Positions 25,076 through 34,216 are shown, numbered from the stretch's first letter. The stretch: 64,000 nucleotides of DNA from Flavobacterium cerinum (GCF_004028155.1 NZ_SBII01000012.1:1-64000), one strand, 5' to 3'. The notes: a model not told the origin generated them from the sequence alone. Numbers and translations: made by a program.

Positions 25076-25158
25076 ACATTTAACTTAAAAGCCTCCAGGA
25101 TAAGAATCATGTTAATTTGACAGGCAAAAGATTTCCCTAAGCATTACCCTGAAACTTT

Positions 25159-25485
25159 TTGATTGATTTTGAGAATCAATCTTTATATAGTGAAAGCAGC
25201 AGTATTTTGATTACAAATCCTTATGAGCTACATTCAAATCCATTAGTCGACAATTTTATTAGGATAAGTTTTGACACCTTATACATATCTTCCGATCTAA
25301 TGAAATGTTTATCTGCTGTAAAAAACATTCAGTTTGAAAACAGAAAGATAAATGATGTAGCTCTAAATACTGCTTTTATAAAAGTAAAAGAAGCCATTAA
25401 AAATACCCAAGTACTAATTAGCAACTTATATTTTGTGTTTTATCTTCTTTTATTCCCGATACATTTATCCCGCAAATCTCTTTGA
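25159..25485 (+). pseudogene. Possible remnant of an AraC-type sensor domain
   Basis: An open frame of 108 codons has no good start (TTG). SSSILITNPYELHSN and NFIRISFDTLYISSDLMKCLS resemble the cupin sensor part of AraC-family regulators. The frame then runs into a hydrophobic stretch and stops, and no helix-turn-helix domain follows. I read it as a decayed N-terminal fragment, but similarity was judged by eye and is weak. Confidence 0.3.
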
Positions 25486-25493
25486 ACCGATAA

Positions 25494-25650
25494 CACAACG
25501 AATTACAACAACGGTAATCATTAACGTTCCAATACTTACCGGATGATCAGCAGCTAAATATCACCACACCGATAAACCCTTTTACCATCCAGTACTCTAC
25601 TTACTATTTTGCTGCTTTCCATTATACCAATACAGTTTATTTTTTGATGA
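25494..25650. other. Noncoding stretch between two gene fragments
   Basis: No coding signal, promoter or repeat is evident. Together with the fragments on each side it looks like a region losing genes. Confidence 0.4.
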
Positions 25651-26106
25651 TTGATTTTTTATTCTAACGGATGTATTATCGATACAGATCTGGGTGATCT
25701 GGTCACAATTGATAGAAACTCCGGTATTTTAAATAATTCTACTAATGGATCTGATGGTGCTATTTCTTTGCTAAACAATACCCAACAAGAATTCACAATT
25801 GGTATTAAACAAATGATAAATGGCATTAGTAACATTCAATATGCATTTAGCATTCATAGTAACGGCGATTTGAAAAAGATTACTCCAGCAACCAAAATTG
25901 CTTTAATTTTTTCAACAGACAACATCCAAACGGCAACAGTAATAATGAAATCTATGTCCTCCGGTGCTTTGATAGACCTTACCGAAACTACATCACGAAC
26001 CGTTAATTTTAATCTTGTAAACGGCTGGAGTGCAAACGAAAATGTAACTTGGCTGTCAACGTTTGGAGCATCTACCGACATGAGCTCCTTGCTGATTAAA
26101 TCATAA
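25651..26106 (+). pseudogene. Hypothetical fragment, likely C-terminal remnant of an extracellular protein
   Basis: A 151-codon frame starts only at TTG. Composition (many S, T, N, I; no Cys) and strand-like alternation, for example IDTDLGDLVTIDRNSGIL and SSGALIDLTETTSRTVNFNLV, suggest a secreted beta-rich protein. It has no signal peptide. I do not recognise a family. It could be an intact gene with a missed start, but the decayed neighbourhood makes a remnant more likely. Confidence 0.35.
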
Positions 26107-26115
26107 TCTGTAGTT

Positions 26116-26697
26116 CTATCGCAGGTGTTTTGGTTTTAGTTTTTGCTCAGCAGATTCAACAATTTCGGCAAGTCGCTTTTGTCTTGTTTCGGGTCTTTTG
26201 GCAAGTACCAGCCATTGAAGAATTGCCTTTTTCACAGACTTACTTAAATTTTCAAAGTAGTCTTTAGCTGCCAATTTGCTATCTAGTTTGGCTTTTAGAT
26301 CGTTTGGAATAATCAGTTTTTCAACATCATCTAAAATAGCCCATGAACCATTTTGTTTGGCAGTTTCAATGCATTTGTAGCCTGCTTCTGTCATTAGTCC
26401 CTTATCAATAAGTTGCTGTACTTTTTCTTTATTGATCTTTGACCAGGTACTATTAGCTTTCCGTTTACTAAAAAACTGATGAGATGTTTCTTCATCAATT
26501 CTTATCTTTTTGCTGTCTATCCAGCCAAAACACAAAGCGACATCTACTGATTCACTCCAGGTTATCGATTTTTTATCCGAACGTTTGTTATAAAAAACAA
26601 GCCATACAGAATGCCTGGAAAGATGATTTTTTTCTAACCATTCCCGCCAATCTGTATGGCTAATTGGATAAAATATTTCTATTTCTTCTTTTTGCAT
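26116..26697 (-). CDS. YdeI/OmpD-associated family protein
   Basis: This 193-residue protein has the family parts WREWLEKNHLSRHSVWLVFYNKR, VDVALCFGWIDSKKIRID, SKRKANSTWSKINKEKVQQLIDKGLM and the end LQWLVLAKRPETRQKRLAEIV. Members are linked to antimicrobial or bacteriocin protection in older annotation, but a biochemical function is not established. It starts one base after the RidA gene stop, so the two form an operon. Confidence 0.88.
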   Translation of the reverse strand: MQKEEIEIFYPISHTDWREWLEKNHLSRHSVWLVFYNKRSDKKSITWSESVDVALCFGWIDSKKIRIDEETSHQFFSKRKANSTWSKINKEKVQQLIDKGLMTEAGYKCIETAKQNGSWAILDDVEKLIIPNDLKAKLDSKLAAKDYFENLSKSVKKAILQWLVLAKRPETRQKRLAEIVESAEQKLKPKHLR

Positions 26698-26698
26698 A

Positions 26699-27091
26699 TT
26701 ACTTTACAACTGTAGCTTCAAGCTCTATGGTTAACGTTGCGAAAAGTCCTTTAACTTCCAGCAAGGTAGTAGATTGCTGAATACCATATTTTTGAATGAA
26801 AGGTACGTAAACATCCATACACGTAGTAAAAAAATCTTGTGTTGAAGTTGTATAAATATTCAGCCTTACAATGTTATTGCATTCGTAGGCCGCTTCCTTA
26901 ATCAGTTGTTCTAAATTGGCTATAGTCTGAATAAGCTGCGAACGCATATCGGCATTACTAGGTACTCCGTTAGCGTCTATAGCCACCTGTCCTGAACAGT
27001 AAAGCGTTCCTTTTGGATTTTTCACTTCAACTGCTTGTACAGAATTAGTGTTTTTACCCCAAGCCCAAGGATCAAAAGATTGTTTTTCCAT
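26699..27091 (-). CDS. RidA/YjgF-family protein
   Basis: This 130-residue protein has the RidA fold pattern: GTLYCSGQVAIDANGVP, SQLIQTIANLEQLIKEAAYECNNIVRLNIYTT and TTLLEVKGLFATLTIELEATV. RidA enzymes hydrolyse reactive enamines and imines. The catalytic Arg expected near the C terminus of true RidA (R-x-x-VE) is not evident here (TLLEVKGLF), so it is more likely a family member with another role. It is upstream of and probably co-transcribed with the YdeI-type gene. Confidence 0.85.
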   Translation of the reverse strand: MEKQSFDPWAWGKNTNSVQAVEVKNPKGTLYCSGQVAIDANGVPSNADMRSQLIQTIANLEQLIKEAAYECNNIVRLNIYTTSTQDFFTTCMDVYVPFIQKYGIQQSTTLLEVKGLFATLTIELEATVVK

Positions 27092-27165
27092 TTTTTATTG
27101 TTTTAAAATTTACAATGCAAAGATGGAATGGTGTTGTGACAGCCTTATGTCAGGGGTCAAAAAAA

Positions 27166-27858
27166 TTAATGGTATTTATCAAAATACTCTTGCAGGGTCA
27201 TTTTATGCTGGTCAAATTTTTCTGTAAGGATTTCCATTTTTGAAATTCTGTCCAAACGAAAATATCTGAACTCTTTGCGTAAGTGACACCGTGCAATTAA
27301 TAGCCAATTTTCATTTGTGCTTAGTAGTGCAAATGGCTCAATAATTCTGCTGGTTGTTTTATTTTGTTCGTTGATGTAGTCTATTTTAGTCAAATAGAAG
27401 TTGGTCAGAGCCGATTGTAATTGCGAAATATTATTGCTGTTTCTGTCTCTGTTTATGTTCTGTTCAAAACGGGTTCTATCTGCAAGTAGATTGGCTTTAT
27501 CTTTTTCAGACTGTTTCAGCACTGCTTTTATTTTGTCAATTGCTTCGGTGTAATCTTTAATAAATGAAGTGTCTTTATTTTTAAGCACCAATTGTTCTGC
27601 AAGAATGAGTGCATTTGCCTGACTTTCTGAAAACATCACAGGTGGAATCCTGTAACCTTCCATTAAAGTGTAACCTTTTCCTTCTTCAGTCATGATAGGA
27701 ACGCCTGCCTCATCCAATGCTTTTATGTCCCGATAAATTGTCCTTACGCTTACATTGAATTTCTCGGCAAGACTTGTAGCTGTTGTAAGCCGTTTAGTTT
27801 GCAGTTGTATGAGAATTGCCGTCAGTCGGGAAAGCCGTTTTGTATCGTTATCGTTCAT
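27166..27858 (-). CDS. WYL-domain (YafY-type) transcriptional regulator
   Basis: This 230-residue protein has an N-terminal HTH_11 domain (LTTATSLAEKFNVSVRTIYRDIKALDEAGVPIMTEEGKGYTL), a linker helix, and a C-terminal WYL sensor domain with RIIEPFALLSTNENWLLIARCHLRKEFRYFRLDRISKMEI. WYL proteins sense ligands and regulate nearby genes. The RidA-YdeI pair downstream in the same direction (74 bases away) may be its target. Confidence 0.88.
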   Translation of the reverse strand: MNDNDTKRLSRLTAILIQLQTKRLTTATSLAEKFNVSVRTIYRDIKALDEAGVPIMTEEGKGYTLMEGYRIPPVMFSESQANALILAEQLVLKNKDTSFIKDYTEAIDKIKAVLKQSEKDKANLLADRTRFEQNINRDRNSNNISQLQSALTNFYLTKIDYINEQNKTTSRIIEPFALLSTNENWLLIARCHLRKEFRYFRLDRISKMEILTEKFDQHKMTLQEYFDKYH

Positions 27859-27906
27859 TTTTGCCTAACTGTAGATTTACCATTGAGCCCTTCATATAGG
27901 TCCTAT

Positions 27907-27914
27907 CAAATTTA
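27907..27914 (-). promoter_or_regulatory. Possible -7 promoter element of the WYL regulator
   Basis: TAAATTTG on the minus strand fits TAnnTTTG and lies 48 bases upstream of the ATG. Confidence 0.35.
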
Positions 27915-27986
27915 TTCTTATTTAATCAGAATAGCGCGTCCCGTTGTTTGATTGTTTTTTGAAAATGATTATTGATCTAAACGGAG

Positions 27987-28020
27987 AAAAGCCTTCAAAT
28001 CGCTGATTCAAAGGCTTTTT
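27987..28020 (-). terminator. Probable terminator of the tRNA-Arg gene
   Basis: AAAAGCCTT and AAGGCTTTTT are inverse copies around a 15-base loop. On the minus strand, the hairpin is followed by TTTTC. It lies just past the 3' end of the tRNA. Confidence 0.6.
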
Positions 28021-28031
28021 AAGGCTTTTAG

Positions 28032-28105
28032 TGGTCTCAGAGGGATTCGAACCCACAACCGCTGGAGCCGAAATCCAGTGCTCTATCCAGTTGAGCCATG
28101 AGACC
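28032..28105 (-). tRNA. tRNA-Arg (anticodon UCG)
   Basis: The minus strand folds as a 74-base cloverleaf. The acceptor is GGTCTCA with TGAGACC, the D arm holds AACTGGATAGAG, the anticodon arm CTGGA-TTTCGGC-TCCAG has TCG at positions 34-36, and the T arm has GGTTCGAATCC. The discriminator is A and CCA is not encoded, as is usual in this phylum. It is a single tRNA between the WYL-regulator and yqeY-like genes. Confidence 0.95.
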
Positions 28106-28111
28106 ATTTAT

Positions 28112-28162
28112 GTTTGAGGTTTAAAGTTACAAGTTAGCCAACCTGAAACTTTAAACCTAAAC
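28112..28162 (-). terminator. Inverted repeat downstream of the YqeY-like gene
   Basis: AGGTTTAAAGTT (28117-28128) is the exact inverse of AACTTTAAACCT (28147-28158), and the pairing extends outward with one bulge. It lies between the stop of the YqeY-like gene and the tRNA, so it may end or protect that transcript. The word family (AACTTTAAACC) looks like a dispersed intergenic repeat. Confidence 0.55.
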
Positions 28163-28170
28163 AATATACT

Positions 28171-28620
28171 TTATGTTAATGATTTTTTAACTACTGTAGA
28201 AATGGTTTTACCATCTGCACTACCGGCAAGTTCTTTTGAAGCAATAGCCATAACTTTACCCATATCTCCCATACCTGCAAAACTGTTATCTGCTATAATT
28301 TTTTTGATGATAGCTTCTACTTCTTCTTCGGTAAGCTGAGCAGGAAGGAATTTTTCAATAATTGCGGCCTGTTCTAATTCTGGGTCAGCAAGATCCTGAC
28401 GTCCTTGCTCAATGTATATATTAGCACTGTCTTTACGCTGTTTTACCAGCCTTTGCAGCAACTTTATCTCTTCTTCCTGAGAAATCTCTTCTTTAGCTCC
28501 TGTCTCAGTCTGAGCCAGTAATAATGCCGACTTAACAGCTCTTAGCGATTCTAGTGCAACAGTATCTTTTGCTCTCATGGCGGTTTTGATCCCTTCCATG
28601 ATTTCGTTTTGTAAACTCAT
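28171..28620 (-). CDS. GatB/YqeY domain-containing protein
   Basis: This 149-residue protein is the usual length for the stand-alone YqeY family. It starts MSLQNEIMEGIKTAMRAKDTVALESLRAVKSAL and ends with the helical tail GDMGKVMAIASKELAGSADGKTISTVVKKSL, which resembles the GatB tRNA-binding tail. A tRNA-linked role is assumed from the domain but not proved. It follows the ftsZ terminator and has its own promoter-like TATCTTCG box. Confidence 0.92.
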   Translation of the reverse strand: MSLQNEIMEGIKTAMRAKDTVALESLRAVKSALLLAQTETGAKEEISQEEEIKLLQRLVKQRKDSANIYIEQGRQDLADPELEQAAIIEKFLPAQLTEEEVEAIIKKIIADNSFAGMGDMGKVMAIASKELAGSADGKTISTVVKKSLT

Positions 28621-28643
28621 AGTTAAAGCTTTAAATGTGCCTG

Positions 28644-28651
28644 CGAAGATA
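28644..28651 (-). promoter_or_regulatory. Possible -7 promoter element of the YqeY-like gene
   Basis: TATCTTCG differs by one base from TAnnTTTG and lies between the ftsZ terminator and the ATG. Confidence 0.35.
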
Positions 28652-28659
28652 AAAAAATA

Positions 28660-28687
28660 ACCCGAAAATACTATTATATTTTCGGGT
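28660..28687 (-). terminator. Terminator of the dcw operon after ftsZ
   Basis: ACCCGAAAATA pairs with TATTTTCGGGT around a 6-base loop. On the minus strand a T-rich run follows. It closes the 16-kb leftward cluster. Confidence 0.85.
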
Positions 28688-28709
28688 CAAAGGTTCACAT
28701 TTGGGTTAG

Positions 28710-30734
28710 TTAATCTACGTTATCGTGCAGGAACGAATTGTTAGAACGCAACTGTAAGTCGTCATTGCTATCTGTTCCTAACGACAAGCGCGATTTGCTA
28801 TTGTCTACGCGGGAATCATTTAAATCGATTCCCATCCTTTTGTATGCCGGTTGTTTTTCGAACTCATCGATCTTAGAAGGACTGTTGTGGAATTTATAAT
28901 TAAACTCCTTCATTTTTTTCCTTCTTTCTTCTGCTCTTACTCGAAGTGTTTCTTCGATAGTCATTTCTACAGGAGAAATTTCTTCATGTGCAGGAGCAAA
29001 TCGTGCCTGTTCCGGCTGCTCTGTTCTCTTAACGGTTAGGTTAAGCTCAGGAGCGATTGGCTCTTCTACTTTAGCAGCAGGTTTAGAATCCATTAATTCG
29101 GTCTCTTTTTCAAGATACTCTTCTAATGAATATCTAACGATTCCTGTTTCGTTAAGTTCTGTCATCGGTACAACCTGTACCGGTGCGTTTACTTTAATAT
29201 CGCGTGTTTCATCACTTAGATTAAACAGCATTCTGTCTTCTCTTCTTACATTGTCTGTAGAAAGGTCGAAAGAGAATGTAAATTGATCTTCTTTAGCGGC
29301 AATTACAAACTCAGGTTCAAAAACCTCAATTTCTCTTACATCTTTAATTTGCGGCGTAAATACCGGGGCAGCCATAACTGGTGGTGCAGGTATTGCTGCA
29401 ACTGGTGTTGGGACAGCCATAACTGGTGCTGGTGCAGCAGGCTCTGGCGTTACAAACTCAAAAAATACGTCAAGACTATTGATATACTCTGAAGAAGGAA
29501 GCGATTCTATTTCAACAACTTCAGCTATTTGCTTTTTTTCCTCAATTTCAACTTCCTCCTCAAGCTCAAACACTATTTTTTCTTCAACAATAGGTTCGGC
29601 GTTCATTTCAGCTTTTGGCTGTTGTGCAGATGCAGACAGGTCAAATCCAGGCACCATAGGTCTTTGTGTAAGATCCTGAACCAGTTTTTGTCCTTCTTCA
29701 AGTGCGTGGATAATCTTTTTAGGCTCTGTATTAACGATCTCATTTTGTTGTTCTACATTAAAACCTGTAGCAATAATGGTCACGGCAACGGCATCTCCTA
29801 AAGATTCGTCTTCACCAACACCCATAATAATATTGGCGTTGTGTCCAGCTTCCGACTGGATATGGTCATTTATTTCACCTATCTCATCGATAGTGATCTC
29901 ACTAGTACCAGAAACGATCAGCAACAATACGTTCTTAGCACCAGTAATTTTATTGTCATTTAATAACGGAGAATCCAATGCATCGATAATAGCATCTTTA
30001 GCACGACTATCACCCGACGCAATAGCCGAACCCATGATTGCTGTTCCACTGTCAGATAAAACAGTCTTTGCATCTTTAAGGTCAATATTCTGAGTATAGT
30101 GGTGCGTAATTACTTCAGCAATACCTTTTGAGGCTGTTGCTAAAACTTCATCCGCTTTAGAGAACCCTGCTTTAAAGCCAAGGTTACCATATACTTCTCT
30201 TAGTTTATTATTATTGATAACGATTAAAGAGTCTACCTGCTTTCTAAGCCTTTCAACTCCGGATAATGCCTGCTCTGAACGTACCTTACCTTCAAACTGG
30301 AAAGGAATAGTAACAATACCTACGGTAAGGATACCTCTTTCTTTAGCCAGTTGTGCAATTACAGGAGCCGCACCGGTACCGGTACCACCACCCATACCTG
30401 CCGTGATGAATATCATCTTGGTATTGGTATCAAGCATTTTCTCAATATCCTCTATACTCTCCAATGCCGACTGCTGCCCTACTTCAGGGTTTGCACCTGC
30501 ACCTAAACCTTCAGTAAGGTCTACCCCTAACTGTATCTTGTTAGGTACCGGGCTGTTTTGCAGTGCCTGGGAGTCTGTATTACATACAATAAAATCAACA
30601 CCCTTGATTCCCTGCTTAAACATGTGGTTTATCGCGTTGCTTCCGCCTCCGCCAACACCAATTACTTTGATTACGTTTGATTGATTTTTGGGTAAATCAA
30701 ACGAAATGCTTCCAAATTCTGAGTTGCTCATCAT
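28710..30734 (-). CDS. ftsZ: Cell division protein FtsZ with long C-terminal extension
   Basis: This 674-residue tubulin-like GTPase forms the division ring. The GTP-binding loop GGGTGTG is at residues 115-121, and the T7-loop residues appear in QNIDLKDAKTVL. The globular part ends near 330. A Pro/Ala/Glu-rich linker of about 240 residues follows, then a conserved basic helix (IEETLRVRAEERRKKMKEFN) and QPAYKRMGIDL, which may be the peptide that binds FtsA. About 35 more residues follow. Typical FtsZ is near 390 residues; the long form is usual in this phylum. It is the last gene of the dcw operon, 12 bases after ftsA. Confidence 0.97.
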   Translation of the reverse strand: MMSNSEFGSISFDLPKNQSNVIKVIGVGGGGSNAINHMFKQGIKGVDFIVCNTDSQALQNSPVPNKIQLGVDLTEGLGAGANPEVGQQSALESIEDIEKMLDTNTKMIFITAGMGGGTGTGAAPVIAQLAKERGILTVGIVTIPFQFEGKVRSEQALSGVERLRKQVDSLIVINNNKLREVYGNLGFKAGFSKADEVLATASKGIAEVITHHYTQNIDLKDAKTVLSDSGTAIMGSAIASGDSRAKDAIIDALDSPLLNDNKITGAKNVLLLIVSGTSEITIDEIGEINDHIQSEAGHNANIIMGVGEDESLGDAVAVTIIATGFNVEQQNEIVNTEPKKIIHALEEGQKLVQDLTQRPMVPGFDLSASAQQPKAEMNAEPIVEEKIVFELEEEVEIEEKKQIAEVVEIESLPSSEYINSLDVFFEFVTPEPAAPAPVMAVPTPVAAIPAPPVMAAPVFTPQIKDVREIEVFEPEFVIAAKEDQFTFSFDLSTDNVRREDRMLFNLSDETRDIKVNAPVQVVPMTELNETGIVRYSLEEYLEKETELMDSKPAAKVEEPIAPELNLTVKRTEQPEQARFAPAHEEISPVEMTIEETLRVRAEERRKKMKEFNYKFHNSPSKIDEFEKQPAYKRMGIDLNDSRVDNSKSRLSLGTDSNDDLQLRSNNSFLHDNVD

Positions 30735-30746
30735 ATCAATCGGGTT

Positions 30747-32144
30747 TTATTCTGCGTTATCTAAAAAATCTTTAATCTTGTCAATGTACTTGTCAAAAAA
30801 TGACCTCTTTACTCGTTTTTCTGTAGATTCCTCTACATTGTGAACAGGCTGTTGAACAGCTACCGTTTCCATTTCTTCTTCATATACCGGTTCCGGTGCA
30901 ATTACCGTGTTTACTACCGGTTGTTGTCTTACCACTACTGGCTCCGGCTTTTGTAACTCTACTAAAGGCGTTGCGCTATGGGTATTGTTCCTGATACTGT
31001 TCATTACCAAACCTACTGCCGTAGCGTATAGCGGGCTTGATATTTCTTCGTCAGAGTTTCCTGCTAAATGCTCGTTAGGATAACCAATTCTGGTATCCAT
31101 ACCTGTAATGTATTCCACTAACTGTTTGATGTGGCTTAGCTGCGCTCCACCACCAGTAAGTACAATACCTGCAATTAGCTTTTTACGGGGATCTTCATGC
31201 CCGTAATCTTTGATCTCTACAAACACCTGCTCAATAATCTCTACCACGCGGGCATGGATAATTTTAGACAGGTTTTTAAGTGATATCTCTTTTGGCTCAC
31301 GTCCGCGTAATCCAGGGATAGAAACAATTTCGTTATCCTTGTTCTCACCCGGCCATGCCGAACCAAATTTTACTTTAAGCAGCTCTGCCTGCTTTTCTAT
31401 AATAGAACATCCTTCTTTGATATCTTCTGTAATAACATTGCCTCCAAAAGGGATCACTGCCGTATGGCGAATGATACCATCTTTAAAAATAGCAAGGTCT
31501 GTAGTACCGCCGCCTATATCGATAAGGGCAACACCGGCTTCTTTCTCTTCCTGGCTTAAAACAGCATCGGCCGAAGCTAAGGGCTCCAGCGTTAAGCCCG
31601 AAAGGTCCAGTCCTGAACTTTTAATACAACGCCCTACATTTCGTATGGACGATGCCTGTCCTACCACAACGTGGAAGCTGCTTTCCAGCCTGCCTCCATA
31701 CATACCGATAGGTTCTTTTATTTCGTGCTGGCCGTCAATTTTAAATTCCTGTGGTAACACATGGATAATTTCTTCACCCGGAAGCATTGCCAATTTGTGA
31801 ACCTGATTGATCAGTAAATCGATATCAGCGTCACCGATCACTTCTTCAGGATTGTTCCTGCTGATATAATCACTGTGCTGAATACTGCGAATGTGCTGGC
31901 CGGCTATACCTACCACCACATCGTTTATTTTATAACCGCTATTGGCCTCTGCCTCCTGTACAGCCTGCTGTATAGACTGTATTGTTTGTGTAATATTATT
32001 AACGACACCTCTGGCCACACCAAGGCTTTTGGATTTTCCAACACCAAGAATTTCCAGTTTTCCATATTCATTTTTCCTCCCGATCATTGCAACAATCTTT
32101 GTTGTTCCAATGTCTAAACCTACTGCAATGCTGTCTTTTTCCAT
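30747..32144 (-). CDS. ftsA: Cell division protein FtsA
   Basis: The protein has about 465 residues. It is an actin-like ATPase that ties FtsZ to the membrane. The phosphate-1 motif is VGLDIGTTKIVAMIG at the N terminus, phosphate 2 is VALIDIGGGTTDLAIF, and the adenosine motif is IVLTGGGAQLSHI. After a Pro/Val/Glu-rich linker the protein ends in an amphipathic helix (SFFDKYIDKIKDFLDN), the membrane anchor. The start was set at 32144 (MEKDSIAVGL), which removes the overlap with ftsQ. Confidence 0.96.
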   Translation of the reverse strand: MEKDSIAVGLDIGTTKIVAMIGRKNEYGKLEILGVGKSKSLGVARGVVNNITQTIQSIQQAVQEAEANSGYKINDVVVGIAGQHIRSIQHSDYISRNNPEEVIGDADIDLLINQVHKLAMLPGEEIIHVLPQEFKIDGQHEIKEPIGMYGGRLESSFHVVVGQASSIRNVGRCIKSSGLDLSGLTLEPLASADAVLSQEEKEAGVALIDIGGGTTDLAIFKDGIIRHTAVIPFGGNVITEDIKEGCSIIEKQAELLKVKFGSAWPGENKDNEIVSIPGLRGREPKEISLKNLSKIIHARVVEIIEQVFVEIKDYGHEDPRKKLIAGIVLTGGGAQLSHIKQLVEYITGMDTRIGYPNEHLAGNSDEEISSPLYATAVGLVMNSIRNNTHSATPLVELQKPEPVVVRQQPVVNTVIAPEPVYEEEMETVAVQQPVHNVEESTEKRVKRSFFDKYIDKIKDFLDNAE

Positions 32145-32148
32145 AACC

Positions 32149-32871
32149 CTATTTTTTGGTGCACACAACCTGTTGTGTAAACTTCAGATTTATCGTTTTG
32201 TACTGTTCTATCAATGTATCCTTAACTGCATCCTGAAGGAATGCTTTATAGTTATTAAATTTCTTTTCAATGTTTACCGGCATGCCAAACTGAATTTCAT
32301 AATTGTAATTTCTGCTTTGCATTTTCAGGTTTCCCTTTCCACTTATCTGCACGCCAATAATATTTTTCTTTAAGAACTCGTCGTCGTGAATATAATTAAG
32401 CAACAGGTGTAACTTTTCTTTTTCAATACTATCAATTTCTCCCGTTACTAAAGGCACTCGTGCCGTGTAACTATCGGATAAAGGCATAACCCCGCCCCTA
32501 TGATCAATATAGTACGAGTTAAGCCCTTGATAAATTCTAGCCACGGGCTTTTTCTGCGTAATGATCGCTTTTAATTTACCGTCGACTGTAGCGTAAACCT
32601 CTGCCTTGTCAATCATTGGATTTTTGTCAAGGGATTTTTCAACGCTATTCAAATCTAATTTAACTTTCGCTATACTTGTTATACTCCCAAAATTTTGTAT
32701 CAACAAGTTATTAACTTTCTCGTGCGTTATAAAGTCCTCAGCATCTGCAAATTCTATATTTGCCTCTTTTAGCTTCCTGTTTTCATTTCGTTTTGATGAG
32801 AAAGAATACAGGAAAATTACGGCGCCCAAAATGAGCACTAATCTTACATCATTCCACTTAATATTTTTCAT
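32149..32871 (-). CDS. ftsQ: Cell division protein FtsQ
   Basis: This 240-residue bitopic membrane protein has one helix at about residues 9-25 (VRLVLILGAVIFLYSF). A POTRA-like part (ITHEKVNNLLIQNFGSITSIAKVKLDLNSVEKSL, then NPMIDKAEVYATVDGKLKAIITQKKPVARI) and a beta domain follow. It links early and late division proteins. The family is poorly conserved, and order in the cluster confirms the call. It overlaps the murC end by 14 bases. Confidence 0.92.
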   Translation of the reverse strand: MKNIKWNDVRLVLILGAVIFLYSFSSKRNENRKLKEANIEFADAEDFITHEKVNNLLIQNFGSITSIAKVKLDLNSVEKSLDKNPMIDKAEVYATVDGKLKAIITQKKPVARIYQGLNSYYIDHRGGVMPLSDSYTARVPLVTGEIDSIEKEKLHLLLNYIHDDEFLKKNIIGVQISGKGNLKMQSRNYNYEIQFGMPVNIEKKFNNYKAFLQDAVKDTLIEQYKTINLKFTQQVVCTKK

Positions 32872-34207
32872 CTAAAACCTTTTTAATATCAGGTACCATT
32901 TCGCCAATATCACCCGCTCCAATGGTTACAATTACCGTTGCATCTGTTCTTTTTAAGAACGCAAGAAGATCTGATTTTGAAACCAGTTTTTTGTTTGGGT
33001 TTTCCATTTTTTCAAGCAGCCATTTCGAAGTTATACCTTCCATTGGCAGTTCGCGTGCCGGATAAATATCCAGCAACACTATGTTTTCAAAAGCCGAAAG
33101 ACTCTTTGCAAATCCGTCAGCAAAATCCCTGGTGCGGCTAAACAGGTGCGGCTGAAAAACAGCAAGCACTTTCTCATTTGGATACAACTCTGTAACCGCC
33201 TGATATACCGCATTTATTTCTGTTGGATGATGTGCATAATCATCGATATACACCAATCCCGTTTTTTTAATCTGATAAGAGAATCTTCTCTTTACACCTT
33301 TAAAGGATTCCAGTGCTTTTCTGATATCTTCAGACGCTACGCCGTAGGTTCTTGCCATTGCCAGTGCCAATACAGCATTAGTCAGGTTATGATGCCCAGG
33401 AAGCGCAAAGCGAAGCCCTGTTATTGTTTCATGCGGCGTAACAACATCAAACACATACCATCCATCTTCTATGTGAATATTAGTTGCCGAAAACTGACCT
33501 TCATTCACACCTACTGTCACTCCTTCTAACGGAAGACCATTGGTAACAAACATGTGGTTCTTATCTTCTACCTTATCTGCAAACTCCCTGAATGTCGCTT
33601 CTATTGAAGCTGTATCGCCATAAATATCAAGGTGATCGGCATCCATTGATGTAATACAGGCAATATTTGGGTGCAAGTGCAGGAACGAGCGGTCAAACTC
33701 ATCTGCCTCTACTACGGTTACTGTTTTACCGCTGCCAATAAGGTTTGAATTATAGTTTTCTACAATTCCACCTAAGAAGGCAGTAACATCAAGTCCGCTT
33801 TCATATAATATATGCCCCAGTATGCTCGATGTGGTGGTTTTCCCATGGGTTCCTGCCACAGCAAAGCAAAATGTATCTTTCGTAATTATACCTAATACCT
33901 CGGCACGTTTTTTAACTACAAAATCATTAGTAACGAAGTATTTCCATTGCATATGATCTTTTGGCACAGCCGGCGTTACTACCACCAGTGTATTCTGTTT
34001 GTTTAAAAACGGCAGACCAATTAGTTCTACTTTATCTTCAAAATGGATCGCTATGCCTTCGGCCTTTAATTCATCAGTAAGATGGGTTGGCGTACGGTCA
34101 TAACCGGCCACATTTTTGCCTATAAATTTAAAATAGCGGGCCAGGGCACTCATTCCGATGCCACCTATACCTACAAAATAGACGTTATGTATTTGGTTTA
34201 GATCCAT
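32858..34207 (-). CDS. murC: UDP-N-acetylmuramate--L-alanine ligase MurC
   Basis: This 449-residue ATP-dependent ligase adds L-Ala to UDP-MurNAc in the cytoplasm. The N-terminal Rossmann motif is VGIGGIGMSALAR, the ATP loop is AGTHGKTTTSS (about 118-128), and EADEFDRSFL and YIDDYAHHPTEI are the central motifs. It is part of the dcw operon between ftsQ and murG. Confidence 0.97.
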   Translation of the reverse strand: MDLNQIHNVYFVGIGGIGMSALARYFKFIGKNVAGYDRTPTHLTDELKAEGIAIHFEDKVELIGLPFLNKQNTLVVVTPAVPKDHMQWKYFVTNDFVVKKRAEVLGIITKDTFCFAVAGTHGKTTTSSILGHILYESGLDVTAFLGGIVENYNSNLIGSGKTVTVVEADEFDRSFLHLHPNIACITSMDADHLDIYGDTASIEATFREFADKVEDKNHMFVTNGLPLEGVTVGVNEGQFSATNIHIEDGWYVFDVVTPHETITGLRFALPGHHNLTNAVLALAMARTYGVASEDIRKALESFKGVKRRFSYQIKKTGLVYIDDYAHHPTEINAVYQAVTELYPNEKVLAVFQPHLFSRTRDFADGFAKSLSAFENIVLLDIYPARELPMEGITSKWLLEKMENPNKKLVSKSDLLAFLKRTDATVIVTIGAGDIGEMVPDIKKVLDEKY

Positions 34208-34216
34208 TCTTTTTAT

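Noticed and set aside
29479..30684. Plus-strand open frames of 66 to 156 codons opposite ftsZ
   Set aside because: They lie wholly within conserved ftsZ codons on the other strand, show no family features and have no promoter.
31210..31800. A 196-codon plus-strand frame opposite ftsA
   Set aside because: It is a shadow of the ftsA actin-fold coding sequence; low-complexity hydrophobic stretches and no start context.
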